From contig CAMYPN010000009.1 in assembly GCA_947292085.1 (NCBI GenBank), positions 1 to 34,618 of the forward strand: 34,618 nt of DNA, given 5' to 3'. The translations under genes were made by a program, and so were the position numbers. This DNA comes from an uncultured Gardnerella sp. (GTDB taxonomy: Bacteria; Actinomycetota; Actinomycetes; Actinomycetales; Bifidobacteriaceae). The notes beneath the pieces are model-generated. The model searched no databases. It saw only the letters and a program-made list of their open reading frames with translations, and was not told the DNA's origin. Of the stretch, positions 9,741-19,565 are shown one piece after another. Numbering within the stretch: position 1 is the stretch's first letter; every line of letters begins with the position of its first letter.

Positions 9741-10775
9741 ATGCCACACGCATACGATGAAGCTGGAGTTAGCGTAGAAGCAGGTTACGAAGTAGTTAGA
9801 CGCATAAAATCGCATGTTAAACGCACTGATCGCCCTGGTGTTGTAGGTGGCATTGGCGGATTCGGCGGCTTATTCGATTTAGCATCTCTTGGATATAAAG
9901 AACCAGTTCTAATTTCTGGAACGGATGGCGTTGGAACCAAGCTTATTATTGCAAAAATGATGAATAAGCATGACACTATTGGCATTGATTGCGTTGCTAT
10001 GTGCGTAAACGACATTGCAGCTCAAGGTGCTGAACCGCTTTTCTTCCTCGATTACATTGCGTGCGGAAAAAACAATCCTGAAATACTTGAGCAAGTAGTT
10101 TCAGGCGTTGCAGACGGTTGCGTGCAATCAGAAGCAGGTTTAATTGGCGGCGAAACTGCTGAAATGCCTGGAATGTACGACGAAGACGAGTACGATCTTG
10201 CAGGTTTTGCAGTAGGCGTTGCAGAACGTTCGAATATTGTTGACGGCTCCACTATTACAGCCGGAGACGTGCTTATAGGATTACCTTCTTCAGGAGTTCA
10301 TTCAAACGGATTCTCTCTTGTTCGCAAAGCCCTGTTTGAAGAAGCAGGTTTTAGCGTAGATACGAAGTTGGATGAGCTTAATGGCAAGACACTTGGCGAA
10401 GTTCTTCTTGAACCTACTCGAATCTACGTAAAAGCTTTGAAACCACTTTTTGCTGAGCATCTTATTAAGGGAGTTGCTCATATTACAGGCGGCGGATTTA
10501 TTGAAAATGTTCCGCGCATGTACGCTGACGATTTGGCTGCAAAAATTGACACATCAAGCTGGAGCGTTCCACCTATTTTTGACGTTATTGAAAAAGCCGG
10601 AAACGTTGCTCACGCTGAAATGTTCAACGTTTTTAATATGGGCATCGGCATGGTTTTGGCAGTTGACGAAAGCAAAGCAAACGACGCAATGCGAATATTA
10701 AACGAGCATAACGAAACCGCTTATATTATTGGCAAAATGACTAAGCGCGAAAACGCTGCAGTTGAGTTGTTGTAA
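9741..10775 (+). CDS. purM: AIR synthetase (PurM)
   Basis: ATP-dependent closure of FGAM to aminoimidazole ribotide. The start is preceded by AGAAAGGA. Recognisable segments are [72 protein letters not shown] and [13 protein letters not shown], in the order expected for the PurM family. The length (344) is normal. It sits between purF and purD in a tightly spaced plus-strand run. Confidence 0.96.
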   Translation: MPHAYDEAGVSVEAGYEVVRRIKSHVKRTDRPGVVGGIGGFGGLFDLASLGYKEPVLISGTDGVGTKLIIAKMMNKHDTIGIDCVAMCVNDIAAQGAEPLFFLDYIACGKNNPEILEQVVSGVADGCVQSEAGLIGGETAEMPGMYDEDEYDLAGFAVGVAERSNIVDGSTITAGDVLIGLPSSGVHSNGFSLVRKALFEEAGFSVDTKLDELNGKTLGEVLLEPTRIYVKALKPLFAEHLIKGVAHITGGGFIENVPRMYADDLAAKIDTSSWSVPPIFDVIEKAGNVAHAEMFNVFNMGIGMVLAVDESKANDAMRILNEHNETAYIIGKMTKRENAAVELL

Positions 10776-10831
10776 GTAACAAATACACAAAACAATAAGC
10801 TGCAAAATCTTAAAGCAATAAAGGATTAAAG

Positions 10832-12103
10832 ATGAAAGTTTTAGTAGTTGGTTCTGGCGCTCGCGAACACGCTATTGCACGCTCTCTGCTTAATGGAGAA
10901 AGCGTTGATGAAGTAACTGTTGCTCCTGGAAATCCTGGTATTGCAGCAGATGGCATTCAAACTGCAAACATAAGTCAATCAGATCATGACGCTCTTATTA
11001 AGTTCGTTAAAGACAATAACTACGATTTTGCGTTCATTGGTCCTGAAGTGCCGCTTATGAATGGCATTGTTGACGATTTTGAAGCGCATGGAATTGCCGC
11101 TTTTGGTCCAAACAAAGCTGCAGCTCAAATTGAAGGCTCTAAAGATTTCGCAAAAAAGCTTATGGCTCGTCACAACGTTCCAACTGCCTCCTACAAAACA
11201 TTTGATGCTTTGGAACCGGCACGCGCATACGTTCTTGAGCATGGTGCTCCAATTGTTATTAAAGCGGACGGTTTGGCTGCTGGAAAAGGCGTTACTGTTG
11301 CTATGGATGAGCAAACAGCAGTTGATGCTTTGGAGGATATTTTCGTCGATCACCGTTTTGGTCAAGCCGGAGCAAAAGTTGTTATTGAAGAATTTTTGCA
11401 AGGACAAGAGTTTTCACTTATGAGTTTCGTAAGCGGAACTGATTTTTGGGTTATGCCTATTTCTCAAGATCACAAGCGCGCTTACGACGGCGACAAAGGG
11501 CCAAATACTGGCGGCATGGGAGCTTATAGCCCTGTGCCACAAATTAGCGACGAAACAGTTCAGCGTGCTATCGAAGAAATTGTTCGTCCAACTGTTGAAG
11601 GATTAGCTAAAGAGGGTACGCCTTTTACTGGTGTGCTTTATGCTGGCTTAATTGATACAGCAACAGGTCCTAAAGTTATTGAGTTTAATGCTCGTTTTGG
11701 AGACCCAGAAACAGAAGTTGTACTTCCTCGCCTCACTTCAGATTTTGGTGCAGCTATATGGAATATTTTGCAGCATAAGAATCCGACTTTTACTTGGAAA
11801 AATAGCGGTGTTACGCTCGGTGTGATCATTGCTAGCGAAGGCTACCCTGGCACTTTAGTTACTGGAACTCCTCTTCCTCAAATTCCTGTTGACGAAAATA
11901 AAGGTCAGCACGTGTATTATGCAGGAGTAAAAAGCGATGACGAAAGCGGAAAACTTCTTACTTCTTCAGGCAGAGTATCTCTTGTACAAGTGCATGGAAA
12001 CGACGTAAAAGACGCTCAAAACAACGTTTATAGCATATTAGATAATCTTAATCTTCCGCACATGTTCTTTAGGCACGATATCGCATCTAAAGCTTTGCAG
12101 TAG
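10832..12103 (+). CDS. purD: GAR synthetase (PurD)
   Basis: Ligates glycine to phosphoribosylamine with ATP, giving GAR, the substrate of PurT. ATP-grasp enzyme of 423 residues. It starts MKVLVVGSGAREHAIA and contains VKADGLAAGKGVTVA, the signature GPNTGGMGAYSPVP, EFNARFGDPETEVVLPRL and a C-terminal GVTLGVIIASEGYPG domain. AAAGGATT precedes the ATG. It is the last gene of the purL-purF-purM-purD run, and a 16-bp perfect hairpin follows. Confidence 0.96.
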   Translation: MKVLVVGSGAREHAIARSLLNGESVDEVTVAPGNPGIAADGIQTANISQSDHDALIKFVKDNNYDFAFIGPEVPLMNGIVDDFEAHGIAAFGPNKAAAQIEGSKDFAKKLMARHNVPTASYKTFDALEPARAYVLEHGAPIVIKADGLAAGKGVTVAMDEQTAVDALEDIFVDHRFGQAGAKVVIEEFLQGQEFSLMSFVSGTDFWVMPISQDHKRAYDGDKGPNTGGMGAYSPVPQISDETVQRAIEEIVRPTVEGLAKEGTPFTGVLYAGLIDTATGPKVIEFNARFGDPETEVVLPRLTSDFGAAIWNILQHKNPTFTWKNSGVTLGVIIASEGYPGTLVTGTPLPQIPVDENKGQHVYYAGVKSDDESGKLLTSSGRVSLVQVHGNDVKDAQNNVYSILDNLNLPHMFFRHDIASKALQ

Positions 12104-12149
12104 ACTAAATTATTTATCTAATTTTATTTATTCACTATTATTTATCTAC

Positions 12150-12192
12150 TAGTTTTGGCCTGCAATAAAAATATTGTTGCAGGCCAAAACTA
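12150..12192. terminator. Perfect 16-bp hairpin between convergent purD and ltaS-like gene
   Basis: TAGTTTTGGCCTGCAA and TTGCAGGCCAAAACTA flank an 11-base A/T-rich loop. The position between two converging genes argues for a bidirectional terminator. There is no T tract outside the stem on either strand, so it would be a U-less hairpin. Confidence 0.6.
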
Positions 12193-12234
12193 AATTCTAC
12201 ACATATTATTTACTTAACGCGCACTGCACTAAAA

Positions 12235-14427
12235 TCAGCTAGGTATATTTAAGAAATCAGTATTCTTAAGATAGTGCTTTCCGCACGTTATGTCGTACTG
12301 TATAAGACGATAGTCTTCCAAAAGATCACGAGTTTTCTTATCCATGTCAGCTACAGCCATAGGGTTTCCTTTGCCGTCTAAATAAATAGGCTGTCCAGCA
12401 GGAATCCTATCCCAACCCTGAATACTATTAACAACAGGAGGCTCCATCGCGCTAATATTCTCGTGAAGCCTAGTCAAAAACGCAAGGTATGGAGAAACTT
12501 TAGCGTTCATGTGTTCTGCAACTTGAGATATAAAGAAATTAGGTGAAGAATACACACCAGTTTTGTACTTGTTATTCTGTTTATTTTCTTTACTATCTTC
12601 TACATTATTTTTAGACTCATCTTTAAGCTCAAGCGACTTTTTATTAGACCAAATAAAATAGTCAGTTAAGTGAAGCGCAAGAGAATTCTTATCATCATCA
12701 CTTGCTGTACTATAAATTCCTGGCAAATGATCACCGTAGAAAACTACAGTAACAGGCTTATCAAGATTATCTAAACCATCCAAAAACTTTTTAGTTGCCT
12801 GATCCGTATAATTAATACCTTTAGAATATGTTTCTATAGAAGATGTCTCATCGTCACCAAGATCTTGACTTCCTTCAGAAGCCTGAACTTTAAAATCATT
12901 ATTCGCATACCAATTACGGTAAGGCATGTGATTTTGCATGGTAACAATTTGCACAAACTGAGATTTTTTAGCAGAAGAAATCTCATCTAAAGCACTTGTA
13001 TAAGCAGCATCATCGGAAACGTATGGAGATTTATCAATCATATCCTTATGCTGTATTACGTCCGAGCCTTGCAAAGCATAAAACTTACTAAAACCAAACT
13101 TTTTATAGTTAGTAGAACGCAAATACATGCTCGGCTCATACGGGTGGAATGCCACGGAATTAGACTTGTCACCCCAATATCTATTCACAGTAGGAGTCCA
13201 AGAAGCATTCGGCACAAGCTGCTGATAAGGGCTTGTAAGAGATGAATCAAAGTTCACCATACTTAACCCAGTAAGAGACATATACTCAAGATTCGCAGTA
13301 CCACCGCCGTAACCAGAAGATAGCATCAAACCACTATCTGTACGATTTTTAACATCAGTTATAAACGGAATAGGATTCTTATTAACGCTAACACCTGGAA
13401 CTCTTGAAGGATCGGAGAAAGATTCAGAAAGTATATAAACTACAGTATTGTCTTTCATACTTTCAGTTCTAAGACGATTAATCTCCTTAGCTTCTTGCTT
13501 GTAACGCTTATAAACAGCCTCCATAGTTTCCTGACTGTACTGTGCAGGCTGATCCATAATCTTAGGATTAATCTGTCGCAAAAACGCTACCAGCGCACCG
13601 TTTCTTTGCGCATCATAAACAGAATCCCACATTGCTGCAGAATCGCCAAAATATTTAGCAAACTTATTCGCAGAAGAATCAACGGTACCAACTCCAGAAA
13701 TATACCAGCTAAGCCCAGAAAGAAGCATAATCGAAATAACTATGCGGCTAAGTATGCAGTAACGCCAATTTTTAAAATAAAAAACTTTTCCTCGCCTACT
13801 GTCAAACATATGCAAAGCTACTGTTATAAGCAAAGAAATAAAAATACACAAAACAGCTTGAGTAATAACAGTAGGAGCATTATCTGGAAGGAATGTTGCA
13901 ATATTGCCAGTATTACTTTTTAGAAAATTCAAATCAGCAGGAAGTACAGTTTCGTAACGAACATTAACTTTCATATACTCAATAACCGCTATAACAACAG
14001 CGAGCGCAAACATAAGCATGCTTGTGACCCAGAACCTGTTAATAATCATTAGTATAAGACCGTAAATGCATGCAACAATAAGCATATTAAGCAGGAAAAC
14101 AAAATTTAGATTCTTCCACATTTTAGTAAAAATGTAGAAGTATTTTCCTGCAGCTGAAGATGTCATACCAACGCGTCCGCTGCGCCTAACGCCAAGCTGT
14201 ATAACAAAAACTATAAGAGCGTCTATAAGAACAAATAGGACTGCATAAACCCACACTGGAACTGTAAAATGTATTGATTTTAATACTTCAAAGCAGCGCG
14301 CAACAAAAACATTCTTAGTTTTGCTAGCAACTTTATTACTATTTTTATCGCTAGCTTTATCAATGGTTTCATCACTGGATAAATCTTTTAAATCTTTCTC
14401 TTTCAGTGTTGAATCCGTTGAATCCAT
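12235..14427 (-). CDS. LtaS-type phosphoglycerol transferase (sulfatase fold)
   Basis: Membrane enzyme predicted to transfer glycerophosphate from phosphatidylglycerol to build a lipoteichoic-acid-like or glycerophosphate-decorated polymer outside the cell. After a cytoplasmic, Ser/Lys/Asp-rich 50-residue tail come five membrane segments (about 55-78, 108-130, 132-152, 186-206, 224-246), as in LtaS. The sulfatase-fold domain follows, with metal ligand Glu336 in YILSESFSDP, the catalytic threonine Thr377 in GYGGGTANLEYMSLTG, His500 in MQNHMPY and Asp566-His567 in FYGDHLPG. The length of 730 is slightly above LtaS, with a low-complexity Lys/Asn insertion near the C-terminus. It is divergent from the esterase/aminoacyl-PG synthase pair. 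Which polymer it makes cannot be told from sequence. Confidence 0.85.
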   Translation of the reverse strand: MDSTDSTLKEKDLKDLSSDETIDKASDKNSNKVASKTKNVFVARCFEVLKSIHFTVPVWVYAVLFVLIDALIVFVIQLGVRRSGRVGMTSSAAGKYFYIFTKMWKNLNFVFLLNMLIVACIYGLILMIINRFWVTSMLMFALAVVIAVIEYMKVNVRYETVLPADLNFLKSNTGNIATFLPDNAPTVITQAVLCIFISLLITVALHMFDSRRGKVFYFKNWRYCILSRIVISIMLLSGLSWYISGVGTVDSSANKFAKYFGDSAAMWDSVYDAQRNGALVAFLRQINPKIMDQPAQYSQETMEAVYKRYKQEAKEINRLRTESMKDNTVVYILSESFSDPSRVPGVSVNKNPIPFITDVKNRTDSGLMLSSGYGGGTANLEYMSLTGLSMVNFDSSLTSPYQQLVPNASWTPTVNRYWGDKSNSVAFHPYEPSMYLRSTNYKKFGFSKFYALQGSDVIQHKDMIDKSPYVSDDAAYTSALDEISSAKKSQFVQIVTMQNHMPYRNWYANNDFKVQASEGSQDLGDDETSSIETYSKGINYTDQATKKFLDGLDNLDKPVTVVFYGDHLPGIYSTASDDDKNSLALHLTDYFIWSNKKSLELKDESKNNVEDSKENKQNNKYKTGVYSSPNFFISQVAEHMNAKVSPYLAFLTRLHENISAMEPPVVNSIQGWDRIPAGQPIYLDGKGNPMAVADMDKKTRDLLEDYRLIQYDITCGKHYLKNTDFLNIPS

Positions 14428-14781
14428 AGTATCCTCATGCTCATTAAGTATATGCGAATTTGCTAATAGTAATAAATTGTAGTAATTGCTATCGTCATAG
14501 CATAATAAAACACAAACATAAAGCTTATTTTTGCTTAAAACTATTAAATTTCACAAAATTCATACCTTAGATTGATTAAATAATCGTCCATAATATCTAT
14601 GATTAAATGTGTTTGATATTCACACAAAAATTTGATGTGAATAAAATGAAAACCCGACATAGAATCAGCGATTTAATATTGTGCATATAGTAAAACTGTA
14701 TGTGCAGTCTATTAAAGATAGCAACAAACGCTAGCTAATAGTAGAAGTGTGTTTTAACGGAAAGTGTAGGAACGCAACGGA
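14428..14781. promoter_or_regulatory. Divergent intergenic region with two small inverted repeats
   Basis: This 354-base AT-rich region must hold promoters for the LtaS-like gene (minus) and the esterase gene (plus). Two inverted repeats stand out: TGCTAT-cgtc-ATAGCA (14487-14502) and ATTCACA-N11-TGTGAAT (14618-14642). Either could bind a dimeric regulator. No ORF, RNA gene or clear consensus -35/-10 pair was recognised. Confidence 0.3.
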
Positions 14782-16152
14782 ATGAAGCAATTAGCAAACA
14801 TTAGTTTGATGGATGGCTGGTTTCCTACAGTACTTTTTTCTATTACTGGCATAGCAATAGCTTTTCTTGTTTTTACTAAATCAAAACGCGGAAAGTATTG
14901 GATTCCGCTTGCAATTCAGCTTGGAGCAGCCTTCGCAAGTCTTATAGTTGGTGGATTAATAGCTTGGCTGATTTCAGACGTATTCTTAGTTTTTGGCGTA
15001 AGTTTAGGTTGGCTTGTTATTTTCGCAATATCCGCAGGTTTCGCTTTCCTGGGTTTTGCAATTGCTACAGCATTCATGTCTAAGGGTATAAGACTTGTAG
15101 TTTGTGTTCTAGCATCACTTTTGACAATATTGTGCACAATGCTTTGCGTAGATATGGTTTATGGAGAATACACAACTATAGGCTCACTATTTGGTTGGGG
15201 TAGTTTTCCTGCTTTAAGAGAAAGCGAGCAGAACGCTCCAACTACGACAATATCTCAATGGAAAGCACTTTATAAAAGTGGAAAAATTCACGTACGCAAT
15301 CAAGGCATAGTGCGTTCCGTGCATATTCCAGCAACAGAATCTAATTTTAAAGCGAGAACAGCTAATGTTTATTTGCCTCCTGCAGCTTTAAGTAAACACG
15401 CTCCTAAACTTCCCGTAATGGTTATGCTAGCAGGACAGCCTGGTAGCCCTACAAGATTCTTCTCAGCAAGCAATATCGCATCCATGCTCAACGAATACGC
15501 AAAAAATCATTCAGGACTTGCTCCTATAGTGATTTCTCCAGATCAAAACGGTTCATCTTCTCATAACTCTCTGTGTGCTGACACTCCTGTTTTCGGTAAA
15601 GCCGAAACTTATCTCACTAAAGATGTGCCTAATTGGATTAAAAAGCACCTTCCTGTAAGCGAAGACCCTAAGCTTTGGCTTATGGGTGGCTTCTCGCAAG
15701 GCGGCACTTGCGCTACGCAACTTGTTCCTGCACACCCGGATATTTTCTCAAGTATGTATTCTGCTGGCGGCGAAATAGAACCTACTTGGAAAGACGAAAA
15801 TCAAACTATTAGTAGATACTTCAACGGTAATAAAAAAGATTACGAAAGCCATATTCCTGAAAAGATTATGAGAAAAAACGCTCCTCTTAAACAAAACTAT
15901 TATGCTATTGCCGGATTGTGGGATCCAAAATCTCAGTCGAATCAATCAACTATTTCTATAACAGCTCATAAAAGCGGGATGCGCGTAATCACAATGCTTG
16001 CTCAAAAATCAGGACACGACTGGCATACTGTGCAAGCAGGATTGCATGTTGTTATTGATCAGTTCTGTAAACAAGCTGGAATTTCAGACACTACTGCAGA
16101 ACTTAATTCTTATGCTGATGTAAAAATACTCAACGATATTAAAGGGAAATGA
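14782..16152 (+). CDS. Membrane-anchored alpha/beta-hydrolase (putative esterase)
   Basis: The first 130 residues hold about four hydrophobic helices, and the rest is an esterase-D/antigen-85-like alpha/beta-hydrolase domain predicted to lie outside the membrane. The nucleophile elbow GGFSQGG places the serine at residue 305. Asp381 (in AGLWDPKSQ) and His412 or His415 (in SGHDWH) are candidate triad partners. VMVMLAGQPGSP resembles the oxyanion-hole strand. Its stop overlaps the next start (ATGA). Similar hydrolases encoded next to aminoacyl-phosphatidylglycerol synthases are known to remove the amino acid from such lipids, so this is the favoured role. A mycolyl or other acyl transfer role is less likely because no mycolic acids are expected here. 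Confidence 0.75.
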   Translation: MKQLANISLMDGWFPTVLFSITGIAIAFLVFTKSKRGKYWIPLAIQLGAAFASLIVGGLIAWLISDVFLVFGVSLGWLVIFAISAGFAFLGFAIATAFMSKGIRLVVCVLASLLTILCTMLCVDMVYGEYTTIGSLFGWGSFPALRESEQNAPTTTISQWKALYKSGKIHVRNQGIVRSVHIPATESNFKARTANVYLPPAALSKHAPKLPVMVMLAGQPGSPTRFFSASNIASMLNEYAKNHSGLAPIVISPDQNGSSSHNSLCADTPVFGKAETYLTKDVPNWIKKHLPVSEDPKLWLMGGFSQGGTCATQLVPAHPDIFSSMYSAGGEIEPTWKDENQTISRYFNGNKKDYESHIPEKIMRKNAPLKQNYYAIAGLWDPKSQSNQSTISITAHKSGMRVITMLAQKSGHDWHTVQAGLHVVIDQFCKQAGISDTTAELNSYADVKILNDIKGK

Positions 16153-18935
16153 GAGCAACAATGTCACTATTTTTCTTTGATAATCATAAATCTTTAAAAA
16201 GCAACGAAAATCAAAACTACGCGAACGATTCTAAAGAAGCGAATGGCTCAACTAGCATAGCGTTCTCAGAAAACAGTGGCGAAAGCCATAATCTAAGATC
16301 AGGTGAAAAACTAAACTCACATGCTAGGCTAAATTCAGCTAATAATAAAACTCAGCACGTAGTAATTCTCGCTAAAGATATTTATGAATGGTTGAAACAA
16401 CGTTCATGCGCTGTAGCTGTAGCTATTGCTCTTATAGCAGTTAATTTCATAAATTGGGTTGTTGTTACTGTTTTACATTTTTACAAATATGGAGCAAACG
16501 CTACACTTTCGCAATTTTTCGCACGACACAAACCTACTCAAGGCCCTACATTATTCTTCGGCCACGGAAATATTGGCACGCTTCTCGTAAAACTTTGTCA
16601 CACACTATTCTTCGTAAACAGTGTTCCTTCTCTTTTAGTAAACGTAATTCTCGCTATCCTACTAGTTGGATTAGCAGAAACAAAAATGGGAAAGCTTCGA
16701 ATGCTGCTGGTTTCTATTACCAGCACACTAGTAGGTATGCTGATTGGCCTTATGGTTATAGGAAATCTTTCTATCATCATAAGAAATATGCATTGGATCA
16801 CACGTATTCCTATACGACTTTCGCCTTTTACGCTTTTTATAGGCGCTTTTATGGCTGCAGCAACGTATGAGTCTATTCTTTGGCATCGTAGAATGCTGGT
16901 TTTGGGATACGCAATAACATCTGCAATGCTGCTTTATAGTGGAAATCCTGGCGATTATTGCACTATTTTTGCGGCTCTTACGGGACATGTTATTGGAAAT
17001 CTTATGCAAAAAAATAAGTCCGCCAATAAGAGTATTAATTGGTGGGAAGGAACCGATTACGAGATACGCAGACTTTTTTCTGTAACACAATTAGTAATGG
17101 CTTCAGGACCAATTTTTGCTTTATCTTCCAGATCTCATGCAGGAATTTTAACAACTTTAGGTCTTTTTATGTCGCCTCAAATGGGCACTAAAACCTGGCT
17201 TGCAAGATGCATGACAAACCACAGTTCTGCAAGCTGCCTTATTCACTCAGGTTTACAACATGTAGCTATTGGTGGATTATGGATTAGAATTATGCTTCCT
17301 ATGCTAACTCTTATGCTAATAGCATGGGGTCTTCTGAAAGGTAGACGATTAGCCGCTTGGACAGCCATAATTTTTAACGCTATTACAGCCTTGTACGCCA
17401 CAATGTACTTTATGTTTTTGCCTATTATTGCTACGAAACAAAGCTCTATAATACATCAAAGAAACGCTGTAGCAGTAGCGTTTATGCTTACGGCACTTCC
17501 TCCGCTTTTGATAGCAATATTGCTTGCTATTCATATACGTCATTTTTCAAACGATACGAAGATTGTGAGCGTAGGCATAGGTTTTGCTGTTATTATTATC
17601 ACCCTATGCGCTACTGGAGCAAGTTACGTTTTCTTCGGATTAATGACTCCAGGAAGCTTCCTGCCTTCTGCTGACTTGTACCATTTACTTAGAGATTTGC
17701 CAGGACGATGGATGCCGATGGGATTCGGAAATCGTTCAAACGCTATGCTTATACCTAGAACACCTCTAGCATCTTTCGTAACACAAGGCGTTGGCGTAGT
17801 GTTTTGGCTCGTACTATTCGTAGTATGCTTCACATGGTTCAGAATTAAGCTTGTTACCAACGAAGACGATAGGATCAAAGCTAGCGAACTAGTGGAAATT
17901 GGCGGAAACACAATGAGTTTCATGACTACATGGCCAGGAAACCACTACTGGTTCTCTCATACAGGAAAATCCGCTATAGCGTACAGATTAAAATACGATA
18001 TTGCTTTAACTCTTACAGGACCTTTTGGAGATGAGAAAGAGTATAAGCAGGATTTTAACGGCTTTATACAACTTTGCGAAAAGAACTCATGGTCACCTGT
18101 ATTTTACGCAGTGCACGAAAAACAACGCGAAGCACTAGAAAAATTAGGTTTTACATCTCTTAAAATTGGCACAGACATGCTCGTATACCCTAATCAGTGG
18201 CAAACTAAGGGTAGAAAATGGCAGGATATTAGAACTGCTATTAATAAGGCAAAACGCGACGGTATTATAGATGTGCTTAGCACGTACGAGGAAGCTCCTA
18301 ATGAAGTACAGCAGCAAATCGTCGAAATTTCTGAAGAGTGGGCAGAATTAAAAGCACTTCCTGAAATGAAATTTACTCTAGGCGGATTAGATGAATTACA
18401 CGATAATCGTGTGAAAATTTTATACGCTATAGACGAAAGCGGAAAAGTACTAGGAGTAACAAGTTGGATGCCTACGTACCGTAACAATAAGGTAATTGGC
18501 TGGACTCTTGATTTTATGAGACATCGTACAGACAGTCCTAACGGAATTATGGAACTTCTTATAGCAAGAATGGCTGAACGCTTACGCGATGAAGGAATCA
18601 GCAATCCTGATTCGGCAGTAGAATTTATGAGCCTATCTGCAGCTCCTCTAGCAGGAATCGAAGAGGACGAGCTAACAAGCGGAAGTAAAAAATCAACAAA
18701 TATTATGAATCACACTCTTGCAATGATGTCTGATATTCTAGAACCTGCTTATGGCTTTAAATCTTTATACTTCTTTAAAAAGAAGTTCCAGCCTGAAGCA
18801 AGCCCAGTGTATGTATGCTATCTTGATTCCGCTAAACTCGCACAAATATCATTAGCAGTTACTAGTTCATACCTTCCTGAAGCAAAACCAAAACAACTTT
18901 TAGAAATGGTAAAGTCACTGCGTAATAAAAAATAA
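16149..18935 (+). CDS. MprF-like aminoacyl-phosphatidylglycerol synthase
   Basis: Predicted to transfer an amino acid (Lys or Ala) from aminoacyl-tRNA to phosphatidylglycerol, lowering the negative surface charge. The protein has 928 residues: a Ser/Asn-rich cytoplasmic N-terminus of about 75, a multi-helix membrane region of roughly 80-575 and a C-terminal DUF2156 (GNAT-like) catalytic domain of about 590-915. That domain includes TWPGNHYWFS, YRLKYDIALTLTGPFGD and IGWTLDFMRHRTDSPNGIME. ATG at 16149 overlaps the upstream stop as ATGA but has its GGG only 2 bases away. ATG at 16161, with GAGAG 5 bases upstream, is a good alternative. Translational coupling to the esterase is likely. The amino acid used cannot be read from the sequence. 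Confidence 0.85.
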   Translation: MRATMSLFFFDNHKSLKSNENQNYANDSKEANGSTSIAFSENSGESHNLRSGEKLNSHARLNSANNKTQHVVILAKDIYEWLKQRSCAVAVAIALIAVNFINWVVVTVLHFYKYGANATLSQFFARHKPTQGPTLFFGHGNIGTLLVKLCHTLFFVNSVPSLLVNVILAILLVGLAETKMGKLRMLLVSITSTLVGMLIGLMVIGNLSIIIRNMHWITRIPIRLSPFTLFIGAFMAAATYESILWHRRMLVLGYAITSAMLLYSGNPGDYCTIFAALTGHVIGNLMQKNKSANKSINWWEGTDYEIRRLFSVTQLVMASGPIFALSSRSHAGILTTLGLFMSPQMGTKTWLARCMTNHSSASCLIHSGLQHVAIGGLWIRIMLPMLTLMLIAWGLLKGRRLAAWTAIIFNAITALYATMYFMFLPIIATKQSSIIHQRNAVAVAFMLTALPPLLIAILLAIHIRHFSNDTKIVSVGIGFAVIIITLCATGASYVFFGLMTPGSFLPSADLYHLLRDLPGRWMPMGFGNRSNAMLIPRTPLASFVTQGVGVVFWLVLFVVCFTWFRIKLVTNEDDRIKASELVEIGGNTMSFMTTWPGNHYWFSHTGKSAIAYRLKYDIALTLTGPFGDEKEYKQDFNGFIQLCEKNSWSPVFYAVHEKQREALEKLGFTSLKIGTDMLVYPNQWQTKGRKWQDIRTAINKAKRDGIIDVLSTYEEAPNEVQQQIVEISEEWAELKALPEMKFTLGGLDELHDNRVKILYAIDESGKVLGVTSWMPTYRNNKVIGWTLDFMRHRTDSPNGIMELLIARMAERLRDEGISNPDSAVEFMSLSAAPLAGIEEDELTSGSKKSTNIMNHTLAMMSDILEPAYGFKSLYFFKKKFQPEASPVYVCYLDSAKLAQISLAVTSSYLPEAKPKQLLEMVKSLRNKK

Positions 18936-18988
18936 TCTGCGACGCAACGTAGCATATACGAAAATGTAACATAAATTTTGTTTGATTT

Positions 18989-19007
18989 AACGTGCTGATA
19001 ACACGTT
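18989..19007 (+). other. Inverted repeat upstream of purE
   Basis: AACGTG and CACGTT flank a 7-base spacer about 60 bases before the purE start and 54 bases after the MprF-like gene. A short T run lies 10 bases downstream. It could be the weak terminator of the previous gene or an operator for purEK, and the sequence does not decide. Confidence 0.3.
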
Positions 19008-19067
19008 CCGTCGGCGTTTTCTCCTCACTTCTGCGTAAAGTAACTATTGCACGTCAGGGAGGTCATC

Positions 19068-19565
19068 GTGTTAGAAATAAAGCCAACCGTCGCAGTCGTA
19101 ATGGGATCTTCAAGTGACTGGGAAACCATGCGTCACGCTTGCGAAATGCTCGACAAATTCCATGTCCCATATATGAAACAAGTAATTTCAGCACATAGAA
19201 CACCAGAACTTATGGCAGATTTTGCTCACAACGCTCGCTCTGCTGGTTTCCGTGTGATTATTGCTGGAGCTGGAGGAGCTGCACATTTGCCAGGCATGAT
19301 TGCAGCACAAACAACACTACCAGTTGTGGGCGTTCCTGTGCGTTCTCACGCATTATCGGGATTAGATTCGTTACTTTCTATTGTTCAAATGCCAGGTGGA
19401 ATACCTGTTGCAACAACAGCAATAGGTAATTCTGGCGCAACTAATGCTGGTCTTCTTGCAGTGAGCATACTAAGTACAACAGATGAGCGTCTGGCTAAAG
19501 AACTCGACCAGTATCGCGAATCATTAAAGGCGAAAGTCGAGGAATCTAATGCCGAGCTTATCTGA
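19068..19565 (+). CDS. purE: N5-CAIR mutase (PurE)
   Basis: Rearranges N5-CAIR to CAIR, the substrate of Pur[37 protein letters not shown] and [20 protein letters not shown] are class I PurE motifs. GTG at 19068 is chosen as start because an ideal AGGGAGG lies 5 bases upstream. A TTG at 19047 would add seven unconserved residues and has no such site. The product has 165 residues. It overlaps purK by 17 bases, so the two are co-translated. Confidence 0.95.
   Translation: MLEIKPTVAVVMGSSSDWETMRHACEMLDKFHVPYMKQVISAHRTPELMADFAHNARSAGFRVIIAGAGGAAHLPGMIAAQTTLPVVGVPVRSHALSGLDSLLSIVQMPGGIPVATTAIGNSGATNAGLLAVSILSTTDERLAKELDQYRESLKAKVEESNAELI

Noticed and set aside
10979..11423. Overlapping ORFs of 120-142 codons on both strands inside purD
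   Set aside because: They are in alternative frames of a well-conserved gene and resemble no protein family.
13048..13923. Plus-strand ORFs opposite the LtaS-like gene
   Set aside because: Shadow frames of a gene whose minus-strand product has a full membrane and sulfatase-fold layout.
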